A DNA stretch of 64,000 nt from JAHEDH01 sp963753285 (GTDB lineage: Bacteria > Actinomycetota > Acidimicrobiia > Spongiisociales > ZC4RG35), in the NCBI GenBank assembly GCA_963753285.1, contig CAVWBT010000013.1:124001-188000 (forward strand), written 5' to 3'. A model generated the notes under the pieces. It saw only the letters and a list, made by a program, of their open reading frames with translations. It had not been told where the DNA came from and ran no database searches. Made by a program: the position numbers and the translations under genes. Positions 51,530 to 60,666 of this stretch are shown here, piece by piece. The stretch's first letter is position 1; the number at the start of each line of letters is the position of its first letter.

Positions 51530-52944
51530 CCCGCCACCTCGGCGGCGAGAAGGTCGCGGATCGCACCGAACAACAGGATCGCCTCGGTCTGGTCGAAGGC
51601 AGCGGACTCGTTGAATACGGATCCGGCCACGATGAACGAACGGCCGTCGCCGGTGGTCAGGTACCAGGAGATTCCGAGCACACCTGGTTCGCTCCCACCC
51701 TTGAACCAGACCTCATCCCACGTACCGGTCTCATCGGGGATGCCTGGGTTGGCGGTGGCGATCTCCACGAGCGGCGCCAGCCCGGATTCCGTGGAACGGC
51801 CTGCGAGATACACCCACGCCTCGCACAGGTCGAGGGCGGAGCCGAACCACTCGACGTCGAGCACGGCGACCGGTTCGGTGAAGCCGGCTGCTGCGCTCAG
51901 ATCGGGAAGCGAAACGTCAGCGAGCCCAGCGAGCACTTGACTCCGGGCCTCGGCATCACCCTCGACGAACGCTCCAAGGGCAGACCCGTCTCCGAGCTTG
52001 AGTTGGAACAACTCACGTGTTGTCAGGAACGGCTCGTTGAGCGAGGGATCGGGGTGCCCCATGTCGGCCTGGATGGCTTCGACGGCATCCCGACCGACCA
52101 GCGCAATGAGATGGTCGGTCGCCGTGTTGTCCGAGATGGAGATCATCCGCTGAGCGAGTTCCTGCACCGTGATCGTGGCACCCGGCTGCTCGTTCTGTGT
52201 CACGCCGCTCGGCAGGCTGTAGTACGCCGCATCGAGCGTGACGGCGTCGTCCCATGCCACCTCGCCGCCGGCGACGGCGTCCGCAACGGCGCCGAGCACA
52301 TAGATCTTGAACATCGATCCCAGCGGCAGCGGCTGTCGGCTGAGCGTCTCAGAGACGGGTTGGCATCTGCCACCGGTCGTCTCCGCGACCAGCACCCCGG
52401 CCGTGCCCAAAGCGGTGAGACGATCGAATGCCTCGTCATATGTCTCGGGAGGGTCGTCGAGCACCGGCGGTTCGCCGGGTTGGAAGAAGAGTCCGTCGAT
52501 TCGCTGATCACCGTCGATGTTCAAGAGGAGCCTCAGCACAGGCTCGCCACCGACCGGCGCGATGAGAACGACGAGGTTGGTCGAGCCGCTCGTCTCGGTG
52601 TCCACGACCGACCATCCGGTTCCCCCTCCAGCGATCTGGTCGATCAGCGGGGTGAAGTCCTGGTATGAGACCTGATCTCTGAACACCTGAGCGAACCGAG
52701 CTTCGTATTCGTCGGACGTGACGGAAGCGCCGTTGAGCAGGGTGAGGAGCCAGACGAGCTGACCCTCGATCGGGGAACCGACTGCTGGACCGGCGGCCGT
52801 GGTGGAGGTCTCTGCGACGGTCGTGGTCGTGACCGAATCCGGTGGCGCGGTGGACGGAGTCGTGGTAGTGGTGTCGGTCGTGGTGGTGCATGCGGCAAAC
52901 ACCAACGCCATCACCACCATCAGAACGCTCGATCGTTTATTCAC
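51526..52944 (-). CDS. Lipoprotein with class A beta-lactamase-like serine hydrolase domain
   Basis: 472 residues. The lipobox (FAAC, Cys19) is followed by a Thr-rich linker (about 20-55), an N-terminal domain of about 110 residues and a serine-hydrolase domain. Active-site motifs are SMFK at 210-213 and SDN at 271-273, with a KGG near 418 in place of KTG. It is probably a surface penicillin-binding or beta-lactamase-like enzyme, or a non-enzymatic relative. Its start lies 8 bp inside the response regulator. Confidence 0.85.
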   Translation of the reverse strand: MNKRSSVLMVVMALVFAACTTTTDTTTTTPSTAPPDSVTTTTVAETSTTAAGPAVGSPIEGQLVWLLTLLNGASVTSDEYEARFAQVFRDQVSYQDFTPLIDQIAGGGTGWSVVDTETSGSTNLVVLIAPVGGEPVLRLLLNIDGDQRIDGLFFQPGEPPVLDDPPETYDEAFDRLTALGTAGVLVAETTGGRCQPVSETLSRQPLPLGSMFKIYVLGAVADAVAGGEVAWDDAVTLDAAYYSLPSGVTQNEQPGATITVQELAQRMISISDNTATDHLIALVGRDAVEAIQADMGHPDPSLNEPFLTTRELFQLKLGDGSALGAFVEGDAEARSQVLAGLADVSLPDLSAAAGFTEPVAVLDVEWFGSALDLCEAWVYLAGRSTESGLAPLVEIATANPGIPDETGTWDEVWFKGGSEPGVLGISWYLTTGDGRSFIVAGSVFNESAAFDQTEAILLFGAIRDLLAAEVAG

Positions 52945-53590
52945 CGGCAGTCACCACCCCGTTCTCGTAGGCGAACACCACCGCCTGGACCCGGTCGCGC
53001 AGGCCGAGCTTGGTGAGCACGTTGGACACATGAGTCTTGACCGTCGCCTCCCCCACGAACAACTCCTCGGCGATCTCGGCATTGGTCAGGCCGCGGGCGA
53101 GCAACACCAGCACCTCCCGTTCGCGCTCGGTGAGCCCGTCTGCTGCACCGCTGGGGGACGGCATCCCGGGTCTGCGGGCGAACTCCTCGACCAGTCGCCG
53201 TGTGACGGACGGCGCCAGCAGGGCGTCACCGCTGGCGACGGTCCGGATCGCCTCGACGAGGGTCTCGGGCGGAGCGTTCTTGAGGAGGAACCCCGACGCC
53301 CCGTTGCGCAGCGCCGTGAACACGTAGTCGTCGCGTTCGAACGTGGTGAGGATGATCACCCGGGGGCCATCGTCCATGGCGGTGATCTCGGCGGTGGCCT
53401 CGAGCCCGTCGGTGCCGGGCATCTGGACGTCCATCAGCACGATGTCGGGCCGGAGTGACTTGACCAGCCGGACGGCCTCGGCCCCGTCGGTGGCCTCACC
53501 GATGACCGACATGTCGGGCTCGGCCCCGATGATCATCCCGAATCCGCTCCGGACCAGCTGCTGGTCGTCTGCGATGACGAGTTCGATCAT
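52937..53590 (-). CDS. NarL/LuxR-type response regulator
   Basis: 217 residues. Receiver domain with the phospho-acceptor Asp at about 54 (VLMDVQMPG) and Lys in GFLLKNA, then a LuxR-type HTH (LTEREREVLVLLARGLTNAEIA). It partners the histidine kinase, with ATGA overlap. The likely targets are the NatAB-like operon across the divergent promoter and its own operon. Confidence 0.94.
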   Translation of the reverse strand: MIELVIADDQQLVRSGFGMIIGAEPDMSVIGEATDGAEAVRLVKSLRPDIVLMDVQMPGTDGLEATAEITAMDDGPRVIILTTFERDDYVFTALRNGASGFLLKNAPPETLVEAIRTVASGDALLAPSVTRRLVEEFARRPGMPSPSGAADGLTEREREVLVLLARGLTNAEIAEELFVGEATVKTHVSNVLTKLGLRDRVQAVVFAYENGVVTAGE

Positions 53591-54807
53591 GCCGTCATCC
53601 CGTCCTCGTAGATCCCCTCGGTCGGGAGGCGTGCCGCCACCCGATATCCGCCGCCTTTGATCGACCCCACGCTCAGATCGCCGCCCACCATCGTCGCACG
53701 TTCCCGCATGCCGAGTTGCCCGCGGCCCCCGGACTCCCCGGAAGGCTGGATGCCGGACGTTCCGCGGGTGTTCACCACCTGGATCTCCAACGCCTGGTCG
53801 AGATAGGACAGGATCACGGTGGTCGGCGCGTTGCCCGCGTGCTTGATCACGTTGGTGAGCGCTTCCTGGATGATTCGATAGGCACTGAGATCGACTGCGA
53901 GTGGGAGCTCCCGTGCCTTGCCCATCCTCCGGACCTCGACGGGTAGTCCGGTGTCACGGACCCGCTCGATCAACTCATCGAGGTCCTCAATGGTGGGTTG
54001 CGGCTCGATACTGGCCTCGTCCTCCTCGGAGCGGAGAAAGCCGACCAGCCGATGGAGTTCGGTGACGGCCTGCCGGCTCGAGTCCTCTACCGACGCCAGC
54101 GCATCGGCGGCCCGGGTCGGGTCGACTTCCAGGATGCGCCGTGCTCCTGCGGCCTGGACCCCCATCACGCTGACGTGGTGAGCGACGACATCATGCAACT
54201 CGCGAGCGATCCGGACTCGTTCGTCGAGGACTGCGCGGCGCGCCCTGGCCTCGCGCTCGACCGCGAGCTGATCGGCCCGACGGGCCAGTTCGGCGGCGTC
54301 GATGCGCCGCCGGCGCCAGGCGTCACCGAGCAGCCAGGCGGCCGCGAAGAACCCGGCGTTGATGGCGAGCGAAAGGGCCGCAAGCGTTAGCCCGTCGAAT
54401 CCGACGAACTCCTCCTGTCCGAAGATCGAGTACAGCAACGCGAGGCCGGAGAAGGCGACGGCGACGGCTCGGAGGGCGTGGCGGGCGGTCGCATCCGAGT
54501 AGGCGCCTGCAGCGAAGATCGCCAGGAAGATCGCCAGCGACGACACATTCGGCTCCGGGATCTCGAGATACCGGTAGAGGGCGAACAGCGGCCCGACCCA
54601 CCCGACGACCCAGAGCGGTCTCACCCGTCTCCACGCCAGCGGGAGGAGGAGCGCCGCCGTGATCAGGATGTCGCCCCAGTACGGCAGCCTCGACGTCACC
54701 TTGTCCGGCACGACGTCTCGGATGATGAAGATCGAGAAGCATGCGACCGCGAACATCACCGCAGCCACGACCCAGTCGGATCTCCGCATCGATCTGTTGT
54801 CGTCCAT
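53587..54807 (-). CDS. Sensor histidine kinase (HisKA_3)
   Basis: 406 residues. About six membrane segments (10-165) form a membrane sensor with little extracellular part. The dimerisation box carries His205 (ARELHDVVAHH), and the ATPase domain contains AYRIIQEALTNVIKHA and GQLGMRERATMVGG. It belongs to the DesK/NatK-type intramembrane sensor kinases often paired with ABC exporters. The 134-bp region upstream is shared with the divergent ABC genes. Confidence 0.93.
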   Translation of the reverse strand: MDDNRSMRRSDWVVAAVMFAVACFSIFIIRDVVPDKVTSRLPYWGDILITAALLLPLAWRRVRPLWVVGWVGPLFALYRYLEIPEPNVSSLAIFLAIFAAGAYSDATARHALRAVAVAFSGLALLYSIFGQEEFVGFDGLTLAALSLAINAGFFAAAWLLGDAWRRRRIDAAELARRADQLAVEREARARRAVLDERVRIARELHDVVAHHVSVMGVQAAGARRILEVDPTRAADALASVEDSSRQAVTELHRLVGFLRSEEDEASIEPQPTIEDLDELIERVRDTGLPVEVRRMGKARELPLAVDLSAYRIIQEALTNVIKHAGNAPTTVILSYLDQALEIQVVNTRGTSGIQPSGESGGRGQLGMRERATMVGGDLSVGSIKGGGYRVAARLPTEGIYEDGMTA

Positions 54808-54941
54808 GAGACGGAAGGCTATCGATCGAGGCCGATCCCGACATCCCCCTGGAGAGGGAACCGCGGTTCACCCGGACGGCGGAGGACGAACGGACCGGAC
54901 ATCGATAGCTTGCTCATCACACGAACCGAAAGAGGTCCGAC

Positions 54942-55830
54942 ATGCTGCGAATGCAGGATCTGACGAAGTCATACGGGGACGTCAAAGCGCTCGACGGCTG
55001 CACCTTCGGTGTCGACCCCGGACAGATGCTCGGCTTTCTCGGCCCGAACGGGTCGGGGAAGACGACGACGATGCGAGCCATCTTCGGGCTGATCAAACTC
55101 GACCGTGGATCGGTGACGCTCGACGGCGACGCCGATCAGCGCCGGGGATCGCCTCGCCTTCGGGTACATGCCCGAGCAGCGTGGGCTGTATCCGAAGATG
55201 AAGGCGAGCGACCAATTGGCCTATCTGGGGGCGCTCCACGGCATGGAGCCGAGTGAGGCCCGTCGCGCAGGTCTCGAGCTGCTCGATGACCTCGGGCTCT
55301 CAGACCGTGCCGGTGATCCGGTCGAGGAGCTGTCGTTCGGGAACCAGCAACGGGTCCAACTCGCCGCCGCGCTCGTCCACGATCCGAGCGTCCTGGTCCT
55401 CGATGAGCCGTTCAACGGACTCGACCCGATCGGCGCCGAGACGATGGCCGAGGTCCTCCGCCGGCGTGCGGAGGCCGGAGCAACGGTGATCTTCTCGTCC
55501 CATCAGCTCGACATGGTCGAGGACCTGTGTGAGGAGGTCGCCGTGATCAATGCCGGCCGGATCGTCATGGAGGGCAACGTGCGGTCCCTGAAGGCGGCGT
55601 CGCCCCATCGGGTGATCGAGTTCGAGTCATCGAACGGCCATGCCGCCGTGCTCGATCAGCTCGAAGGTGTCATCACTTCGTCGTTCGATGGACATCGGCA
55701 CACCGTCATCGTCCCGTCGGATCTCGACGTTCGGACTGTGCTCAACCGCGCAGACTCCGACGAAGGCATCCAGCACATCTCGTATTCGACACCCAGCCTG
55801 TCCCAGCTCTTCAAGGAGGCAGTGGCATGA
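54942..55830 (+). pseudogene. NatA-like ABC ATPase, interrupted by +1 frameshift
   Basis: Frame 1 reads MLRMQDLTKSYGDVKALDG to VTLDG and includes Walker A GPNGSGKTTT. After an extra G at 55128 the gene continues as TPISAGDRLAFGYMPEQRG, signature LSFGNQQRVQLAAALV, Walker B VLVLDEPFNG and the switch His in SSHQLDM. Restored, it is about 295 residues and matches NatA-type Na+/drug exporters. An AAAGAGGT site precedes the ATG. The permease overlaps its stop by 4 bp. The interruption may be a sequence error. Confidence 0.85.
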
Positions 55831-57029
55831 AGGCCTCATCGACACTCAAACTCGTGATCATGCGCGAGCTCCGCGAACGCGGCAAGAGCGCCGCCTACAT
55901 CGCCTCGACGATCATCACCACGGTCCTGATCCTGGTTGCGATCCTGCTTCCCACGATTCTCGGAGGTTCGACCGAGTACTCGATCGGGGTGGTCGGGGCC
56001 GGAAATCAGGAGATCGTCGACCTTGCGATCGACATCGAGAACGCCGACGCCGAACCCGACGAGGAGACCGAGTTCTCGGTCACCACGTTCGAGACGGTCG
56101 ACGCGGCAGAGGCCGCGCTGCGCGCAGAGGAGATCGACGCTGCTCTGGTCGGCGGCTCCGAGATCCTCGTCCGCAGCGCCGCCGGGGCCAGCGGGGACGA
56201 TCTCAGCGGCTTGCTGCAGTATGCGGCCTCCACGCTGGAGATCGATCGACTGGTGTCCACCGCCGGAAGTGACGCGGACGTGGTCGACATCCTGGCCGGT
56301 GAGCCGCTCGCGCTCCGGACGCTCGAAGGTGTGGCATCCGAGGAGAACCAGGCACGAACGGTGATCGCCTACGGAGGGCTGATGCTGATGTACATCGCCG
56401 TGCTCAGCTACGGCGCCTGGACGCTGACGGGCGTGACCGAGGAGAAATCGAACCGTGTGGTCGAGGTGCTGCTGGCGACGGTGAAGCCGTGGCAGCTGCT
56501 GGCCGGCAAGGTGATCGGCATCGGAGCACTCGGCCTCGCCCAGTTCGTGTTCACGGCCGTGGCTGCACTGGTGACGTTGCGGATCGCAGGGACGTTCGAC
56601 CTGCCGGCATTCCCGACCGACTCGCTGGTGATGCTGATCCTGTGGTTCCTGCTCGGGTTCGCCATGTACAGCCTGTTGTTCGGTGCGGCCGGGTCGCTGG
56701 TGTCGCGGATGGAGGACGCTCAGAGTGCCTCGACGCCGCTGACGCTGGTCGCGCTGGTCGGGTTCTTCATGAGCTTCGTGGTGCTGGACAACCCCGATGG
56801 CACGCTGGCGATCGTGATGACTTTCGTCCCGTTCACTGCGCCGTTCGTGGTGCCGGTCCGGTTCGCCCTCGAGTCGATCTCGATGATCGCGCTGGTCGGC
56901 TCGGTGGTCGTGGCGATCGGGTTCATCATCGGGGCCACCTTCCTGGCCGGGCGTGTCTACGCAGGCGGCTTGTTGCAGTTCGGTTCGAGATTGAAGTGGC
57001 GCGAGGCGCTCCGATCGGCCGACGCGTGA
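55827..57029 (+). CDS. NatB-like ABC-2 permease
   Basis: 400 residues. One N-terminal span (YIASTIITTVLILVAILLPTIL), a large extracytoplasmic region rich in acidic residues (about 45-180) and five or six C-terminal spans. The segment TEEKSNRVVEVLLATVKPWQLLAGK is the hallmark of ABC-2 NatB/YhaP permeases. It forms an exporter with the ATPase upstream, probably controlled by the divergent two-component system. Confidence 0.9.
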   Translation: MKASSTLKLVIMRELRERGKSAAYIASTIITTVLILVAILLPTILGGSTEYSIGVVGAGNQEIVDLAIDIENADAEPDEETEFSVTTFETVDAAEAALRAEEIDAALVGGSEILVRSAAGASGDDLSGLLQYAASTLEIDRLVSTAGSDADVVDILAGEPLALRTLEGVASEENQARTVIAYGGLMLMYIAVLSYGAWTLTGVTEEKSNRVVEVLLATVKPWQLLAGKVIGIGALGLAQFVFTAVAALVTLRIAGTFDLPAFPTDSLVMLILWFLLGFAMYSLLFGAAGSLVSRMEDAQSASTPLTLVALVGFFMSFVVLDNPDGTLAIVMTFVPFTAPFVVPVRFALESISMIALVGSVVVAIGFIIGATFLAGRVYAGGLLQFGSRLKWREALRSADA

Positions 57030-57128
57030 CGACTTCCAGAAAGTTGGGGTGAGGCCGACAGGCCTCGCCCCGACCTGCCTATGGTCGGGACTCGGGGTGG
57101 AGAGCCCCCGAGGAAGGGAAGAGCGACC

Positions 57129-58813
57129 ATGACCGTCTCGATCCGGAGGAGGTTCGCGGCCGCGACGGCCTTCGCGCTCTTCCTCACCATGCTGTTCGCC
57201 GCCAGCGCAGACGCCGCTCCCAAGGCAGAGAACCGGCCCGCCCTCAAGTGGAGCACCTGCTACCAGGACGTCACCGCCGAGACCGGAACGGCCTACGAAT
57301 GCACCCAGGTCAATGTGCCGCTGGATCACGACTCACCCAAGGGAGCCGCCATCAGCCTGGCACTGGTGAGAATCCCCGCCTCCGACACCGAGAATCGCAT
57401 CGGCTCGTTGTTCCTCAACCCGGGTGGCCCGGGCGGCTCCGGCGTCGAGTTCGCCCTGTTCTTCGGGCCGTTCGCCCAGTTCGTGTGGGGCCCTGTCGCC
57501 AATCAGTACGACATCGTCGGCTTCGATCCGCGCGGGATCGCCCGATCCACCCCGCTGCGATGCTTCGGCAACCTCAACCAAGCGGTCCAGGCGTTCCCTC
57601 CGCTCCCATTCCCGTTCGTCGAGGACGAGATACCCCTCTTCGTGCAGGGCGACCAATTGCTCGACGACCAGTGCACCCAGCGCGGCAACAAGGTCCTCGA
57701 ACACATGTCCACGGCAAACGTTGCGCGGGACCTCGACCTGCTTCGTCAAGCTGTCGGCGACGAATACCTCAACTTCGTGGGCCTTTCGTACGGGACCATG
57801 CTCGGTCAGACCTACGCGAACCTGTTTCCCGACAAGGTCGGGGCCGTCGTGATCGACGGCGTCCTCGACCCGATCGCCTGGTCGAACGTCGGCTCGGATG
57901 TTCCCTTCTCGACCGCGTTGAAGTCCGATGTCGGCGCTCTGGCCACGCTGGAGGAGTTCTTCGAGCAATGCGACGCAGCTGCGCCGAGGAACTGCGCACT
58001 CGCTCCAGACTCGGAGGAACGCTTCTACGAGTTGGCCGACCGTCTGCGTGAGGGACCGCTGCTCGAGTTCACCGATCCCTTCTCCGGCGAGACGTTCCCG
58101 TACGTGTACCAGTTCCTCATCGGTGATGTGCTCGGTGCGTTGTACGGTCCGAACAACTTCCCGATCTTGGCGTTCTATCTGTCGGTGTTCGAAGGCTCTC
58201 CGGACGCCGAGACTCTCGGGTTCGCCCGTGCAGATCTGTATGACGCACCCAGCTATGTGAACAAGCGCGGATTCCCCAACTACCCGAACTTCGTCGAAGG
58301 GTTCCCCGGGGTCGCATGCTGCTGACGCCGAGAGCCCGGACGGCGCCCACCAGTTGTGGTTCGAAGTCGGGAAGCAGGCCACCGAGGACAATGGCATCTT
58401 CGGTGAGCTGTGGACCTGGGCGTTCGGAGCCGTGCACGCTGTGGTCGAGCGTCGACGAGGACGTGTATCGCGGCCCGTACACCGCCGAGACGGCGAACCC
58501 GGTGCTGGTGATCGGCAACTTCTACGATCCCGCCACCCGCTACGAGGGAGCGCAGATCGCCCGTGGCCTGCTGCCGAACTCGGCGCTCCTGAGCGTCGAC
58601 GAGCCGGGCCACACCTCGCTCGGGCTCAGCGGATGCGCCGGGTTCGTCACCGGGCTGTACCTGGCCGATCCGTCGATTGCGGGTGCCATCGACGGCTTCA
58701 CCTGCCTGTCGGAGGGCAACTGGTTCGACAAGCTCGCCGATGCCGGCGGACCTGGAGGTCCCGGGGCGGCGTTCAGGGCGAACATCATGGATGAGGTCGC
58801 CTACCGGCCGTGA
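57129..58813 (+). pseudogene. Secreted alpha/beta-hydrolase (tripeptidyl aminopeptidase-like), two +1 frameshifts
   Basis: A signal peptide (RRFAAATAFALFLTMLFAAS) is followed by an S33/TAP-like domain: LNPGGPGGSG, the nucleophile Ser220 in GLSYGTM and a C-terminal TAP-like domain. An extra T at 58320 creates a TGA, and an extra G at 58426-58427 shifts the frame again. Restoring both gives GFPGVACADAESPDGAH, then FEPCTLWSSV, and brings the Asp (NFYDPATRY) and His (DEPGHTSLG) into frame. The restored protein is about 560 residues and would cleave short peptides outside the cell. Confidence 0.85.
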
Positions 58814-58841
58814 CCGGCTGAACGCCGAGGAGCGGGAAGAG

Positions 58842-58871
58842 CGGGGGCCGGCACGCACGTGCCGGCCCCCG
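58842..58871. terminator. Strong hairpin after the hydrolase gene
   Basis: Perfect 13-bp stem CGGGGGCCGGCAC / GTGCCGGCCCCCG with a 4-nt loop, followed by TTG. It ends 16 bp before the ASCH gene start. Confidence 0.8.
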
Positions 58872-58887
58872 TTGCCACAATGGCAGC

Positions 58888-59475
58888 GTGTTGATTCAGA
58901 AGCGCTTCTGGGAGCCGATCGCCAACGGCGACGTGACACTGGCGTTCCGGCGGTGGAAGCGCCCGCAGGTCATCGCCGGCCGGGTGTATAGAACGGCAGC
59001 CGGGCGGCTCGAGGTGTCGAACGCACGGGTTGTCACTGAGGATGAGATCACTCTCGCGGACGCGACAGCAGCCGGCTACGCGACCGTCGAGGCGCTGGTC
59101 TCGGAGTTCCGCAACGAGCCCACCGACCCCATCTACCGGATCGAGTTCCGCCATCTCGACGAACCCGACCCGCGAACCGAACTGGCCAACGACGCCGAAC
59201 TCGGTCCCGACGACGTCGTCGAGATCGACCGGCGCCTCGAGCGACTGGACGACGCCAGCTCGCATGGTCCATGGACGCTGGAGACACTCGAGCTGATCGA
59301 AGCCCATCCGGAGCGACGGGCTCCCGATCTCGCCGAGATGGTCGGACGCGAGACCAAGCCCTTCAAGCTGGACGTCCGCAAGCTGAAGAACCTCGGTCTC
59401 ACGCTGAGTTTCCGCGTCGGGTACCGCCTGTCACCGAGAGGCGAGGCGTACCTCGGAGCGCGCCGCCCTCGATGA
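58888..59475 (+). CDS. ASCH-domain-like protein
   Basis: 195 residues from GTG 58888. The N-terminal part (QKRFWEPIANGDVTLAFRRWKRPQV) resembles ASCH domains, a PUA-like RNA-binding fold. The C-terminal half (about 110-195) is a charged helical region with a winged-helix look (LETLELIEAHPE, DVRKLKNLGLTLSF). Function unknown; RNA binding is inferred from the fold only. Confidence 0.6.
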   Translation: MLIQKRFWEPIANGDVTLAFRRWKRPQVIAGRVYRTAAGRLEVSNARVVTEDEITLADATAAGYATVEALVSEFRNEPTDPIYRIEFRHLDEPDPRTELANDAELGPDDVVEIDRRLERLDDASSHGPWTLETLELIEAHPERRAPDLAEMVGRETKPFKLDVRKLKNLGLTLSFRVGYRLSPRGEAYLGARRPR

Positions 59476-59541
59476 GCACCCGCATAGCGCCTCGTTCTTG
59501 AGCCTGGCCCGGGTCTCCCGATCCGCAACGGCCCGGGCCGC

Positions 59542-59561
59542 GGGCGACCGAACGGTCGCCC
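59542..59561. repeat. Palindrome GGGCGACCGAACGGTCGCCC (second, shorter copy 59800-59817)
   Basis: Near-perfect 20-bp palindrome. The related sequence GGTGACCGAACGGTCGCC lies 258 bp downstream in the same 384-base gap (59476-59859). No gene is visible in this gap apart from these and the repeat at 59659-59688. Confidence 0.6.
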
Positions 59562-59658
59562 CTACCCAACCCCGAAACGTCACATCCGTTCCGGCCACGG
59601 TCGCCCGAACACACCACACGCAGACACACCCCTCACGCCACACGAAGAGGCTGAACAG

Positions 59659-59688
59659 GTAGGGGCGTCCGCTCGCGGCGCCCGCAAC
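59659..59688 (+). repeat. 30-bp dispersed repeat, copy 2
   Basis: GTAGGGGCGTCCGCT followed by CGCGGCGCCCGCAAC. It matches 28 of 30 bases of the element at 32554-32583 in inverted orientation. The two differences leave the general dyad intact. Confidence 0.7.
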
Positions 59689-59859
59689 GCATCACGGCAA
59701 CCCGTCAATGCACCCGCAGGCGCAACTGACCAGTGTGACCATACGCACCATCTCCGCCCCGTGACCCAGATGTCTCGATCCAAACGATCAGGTCCCGCAG
59801 GTGACCGAACGGTCGCCGTACCGCTCCGGCTACCCCGTCGTGCGCGGTAGCGTCACCCC

Positions 59860-60555
59860 ATGCCTGGAATGATTGCACTGGTCGGCAGCGGGGAGTTCCT
59901 TCCCGGAATGATGGACACCGACCGGATCCTGCTGACCGACCGGCCAGGGCGAGTCGTCCACCTCCCGACCGCCGCCGGCCTCGAGAGCCCCGACAGCATC
60001 GAGCGGTGGTCGCGGATGGCGGCATCGCACTACGCCGCCCTCGGCAAAGACGTCGTCAGCCTTCCGGTGATCGATGATCAATCCGCCGATGATCCTGGCC
60101 TGGCAGCAGAGATCGACTCCGAGACTGCGCTCATCTACCTTTCCGGCGGCAATCCCGCCCACTGCGCCAAGACGTTGCGGGACAGCGCCGTGTGGGATGC
60201 GATCCTCGCCGCCTGGGAATCGGGCACTTCGCTGGCCGGGTGCTCAGCAGGCGCCGGTGCACTGACGACGGTCGCTCCGAACCAGATGGGCGGCAAGACC
60301 GAAGCCGGGCTCGGCGTCGTACCGAACCTCGCTGTCATCCCCCACTACGACCGAGCCAGATTCCTCATGCCCATCTTCGGAAGGGTGATCCGCAATTCGA
60401 CACCACCGGACGCCGAGGTGATCGGCATCGAGGAGGACACCGCTCTGGTCGGCCGCCCCGGCGGGGACTGGACCGTCACGGGACGCCAGTCTGTGGTTCT
60501 GCTGGATCGTCACAAGCAACGGGTGAGTGCAGGACAGCAGATCAGCTTCAGCTAG
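59860..60555 (+). CDS. S51-type peptidase / class I glutamine-amidotransferase-like protein
   Basis: 231 residues. Nucleophile elbow GCSAGAG with Ser129, preceded by IYLSGGNPAHCAK. This is the dipeptidase E/cyanophycinase-like fold. Such enzymes cleave aspartyl or arginyl-aspartyl bonds, but the substrate of this branch is unknown. It converges on the nuclease gene across a hairpin. Confidence 0.85.
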   Translation: MPGMIALVGSGEFLPGMMDTDRILLTDRPGRVVHLPTAAGLESPDSIERWSRMAASHYAALGKDVVSLPVIDDQSADDPGLAAEIDSETALIYLSGGNPAHCAKTLRDSAVWDAILAAWESGTSLAGCSAGAGALTTVAPNQMGGKTEAGLGVVPNLAVIPHYDRARFLMPIFGRVIRNSTPPDAEVIGIEEDTALVGRPGGDWTVTGRQSVVLLDRHKQRVSAGQQISFS

Positions 60556-60611
60556 CGATGCCGGCCACCAGAGCCTCGCGGCAGCCGAGCGTCTCCGGGT
60601 CACAACGACCG

Positions 60612-60641
60612 GGAGGGGGCGGCCGAAGCCACCCCCCTCCT
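60612..60641. terminator. Hairpin between convergent genes
   Basis: GGAGGGGG and CCCCCTCC arms with an inner GGC/GCC pair around a short loop; followed on the plus strand by TCTGGTTCTT. Confidence 0.65.
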
Positions 60642-60666
60642 CTGGTTCTTCCTCGCTCGCTCGAGT

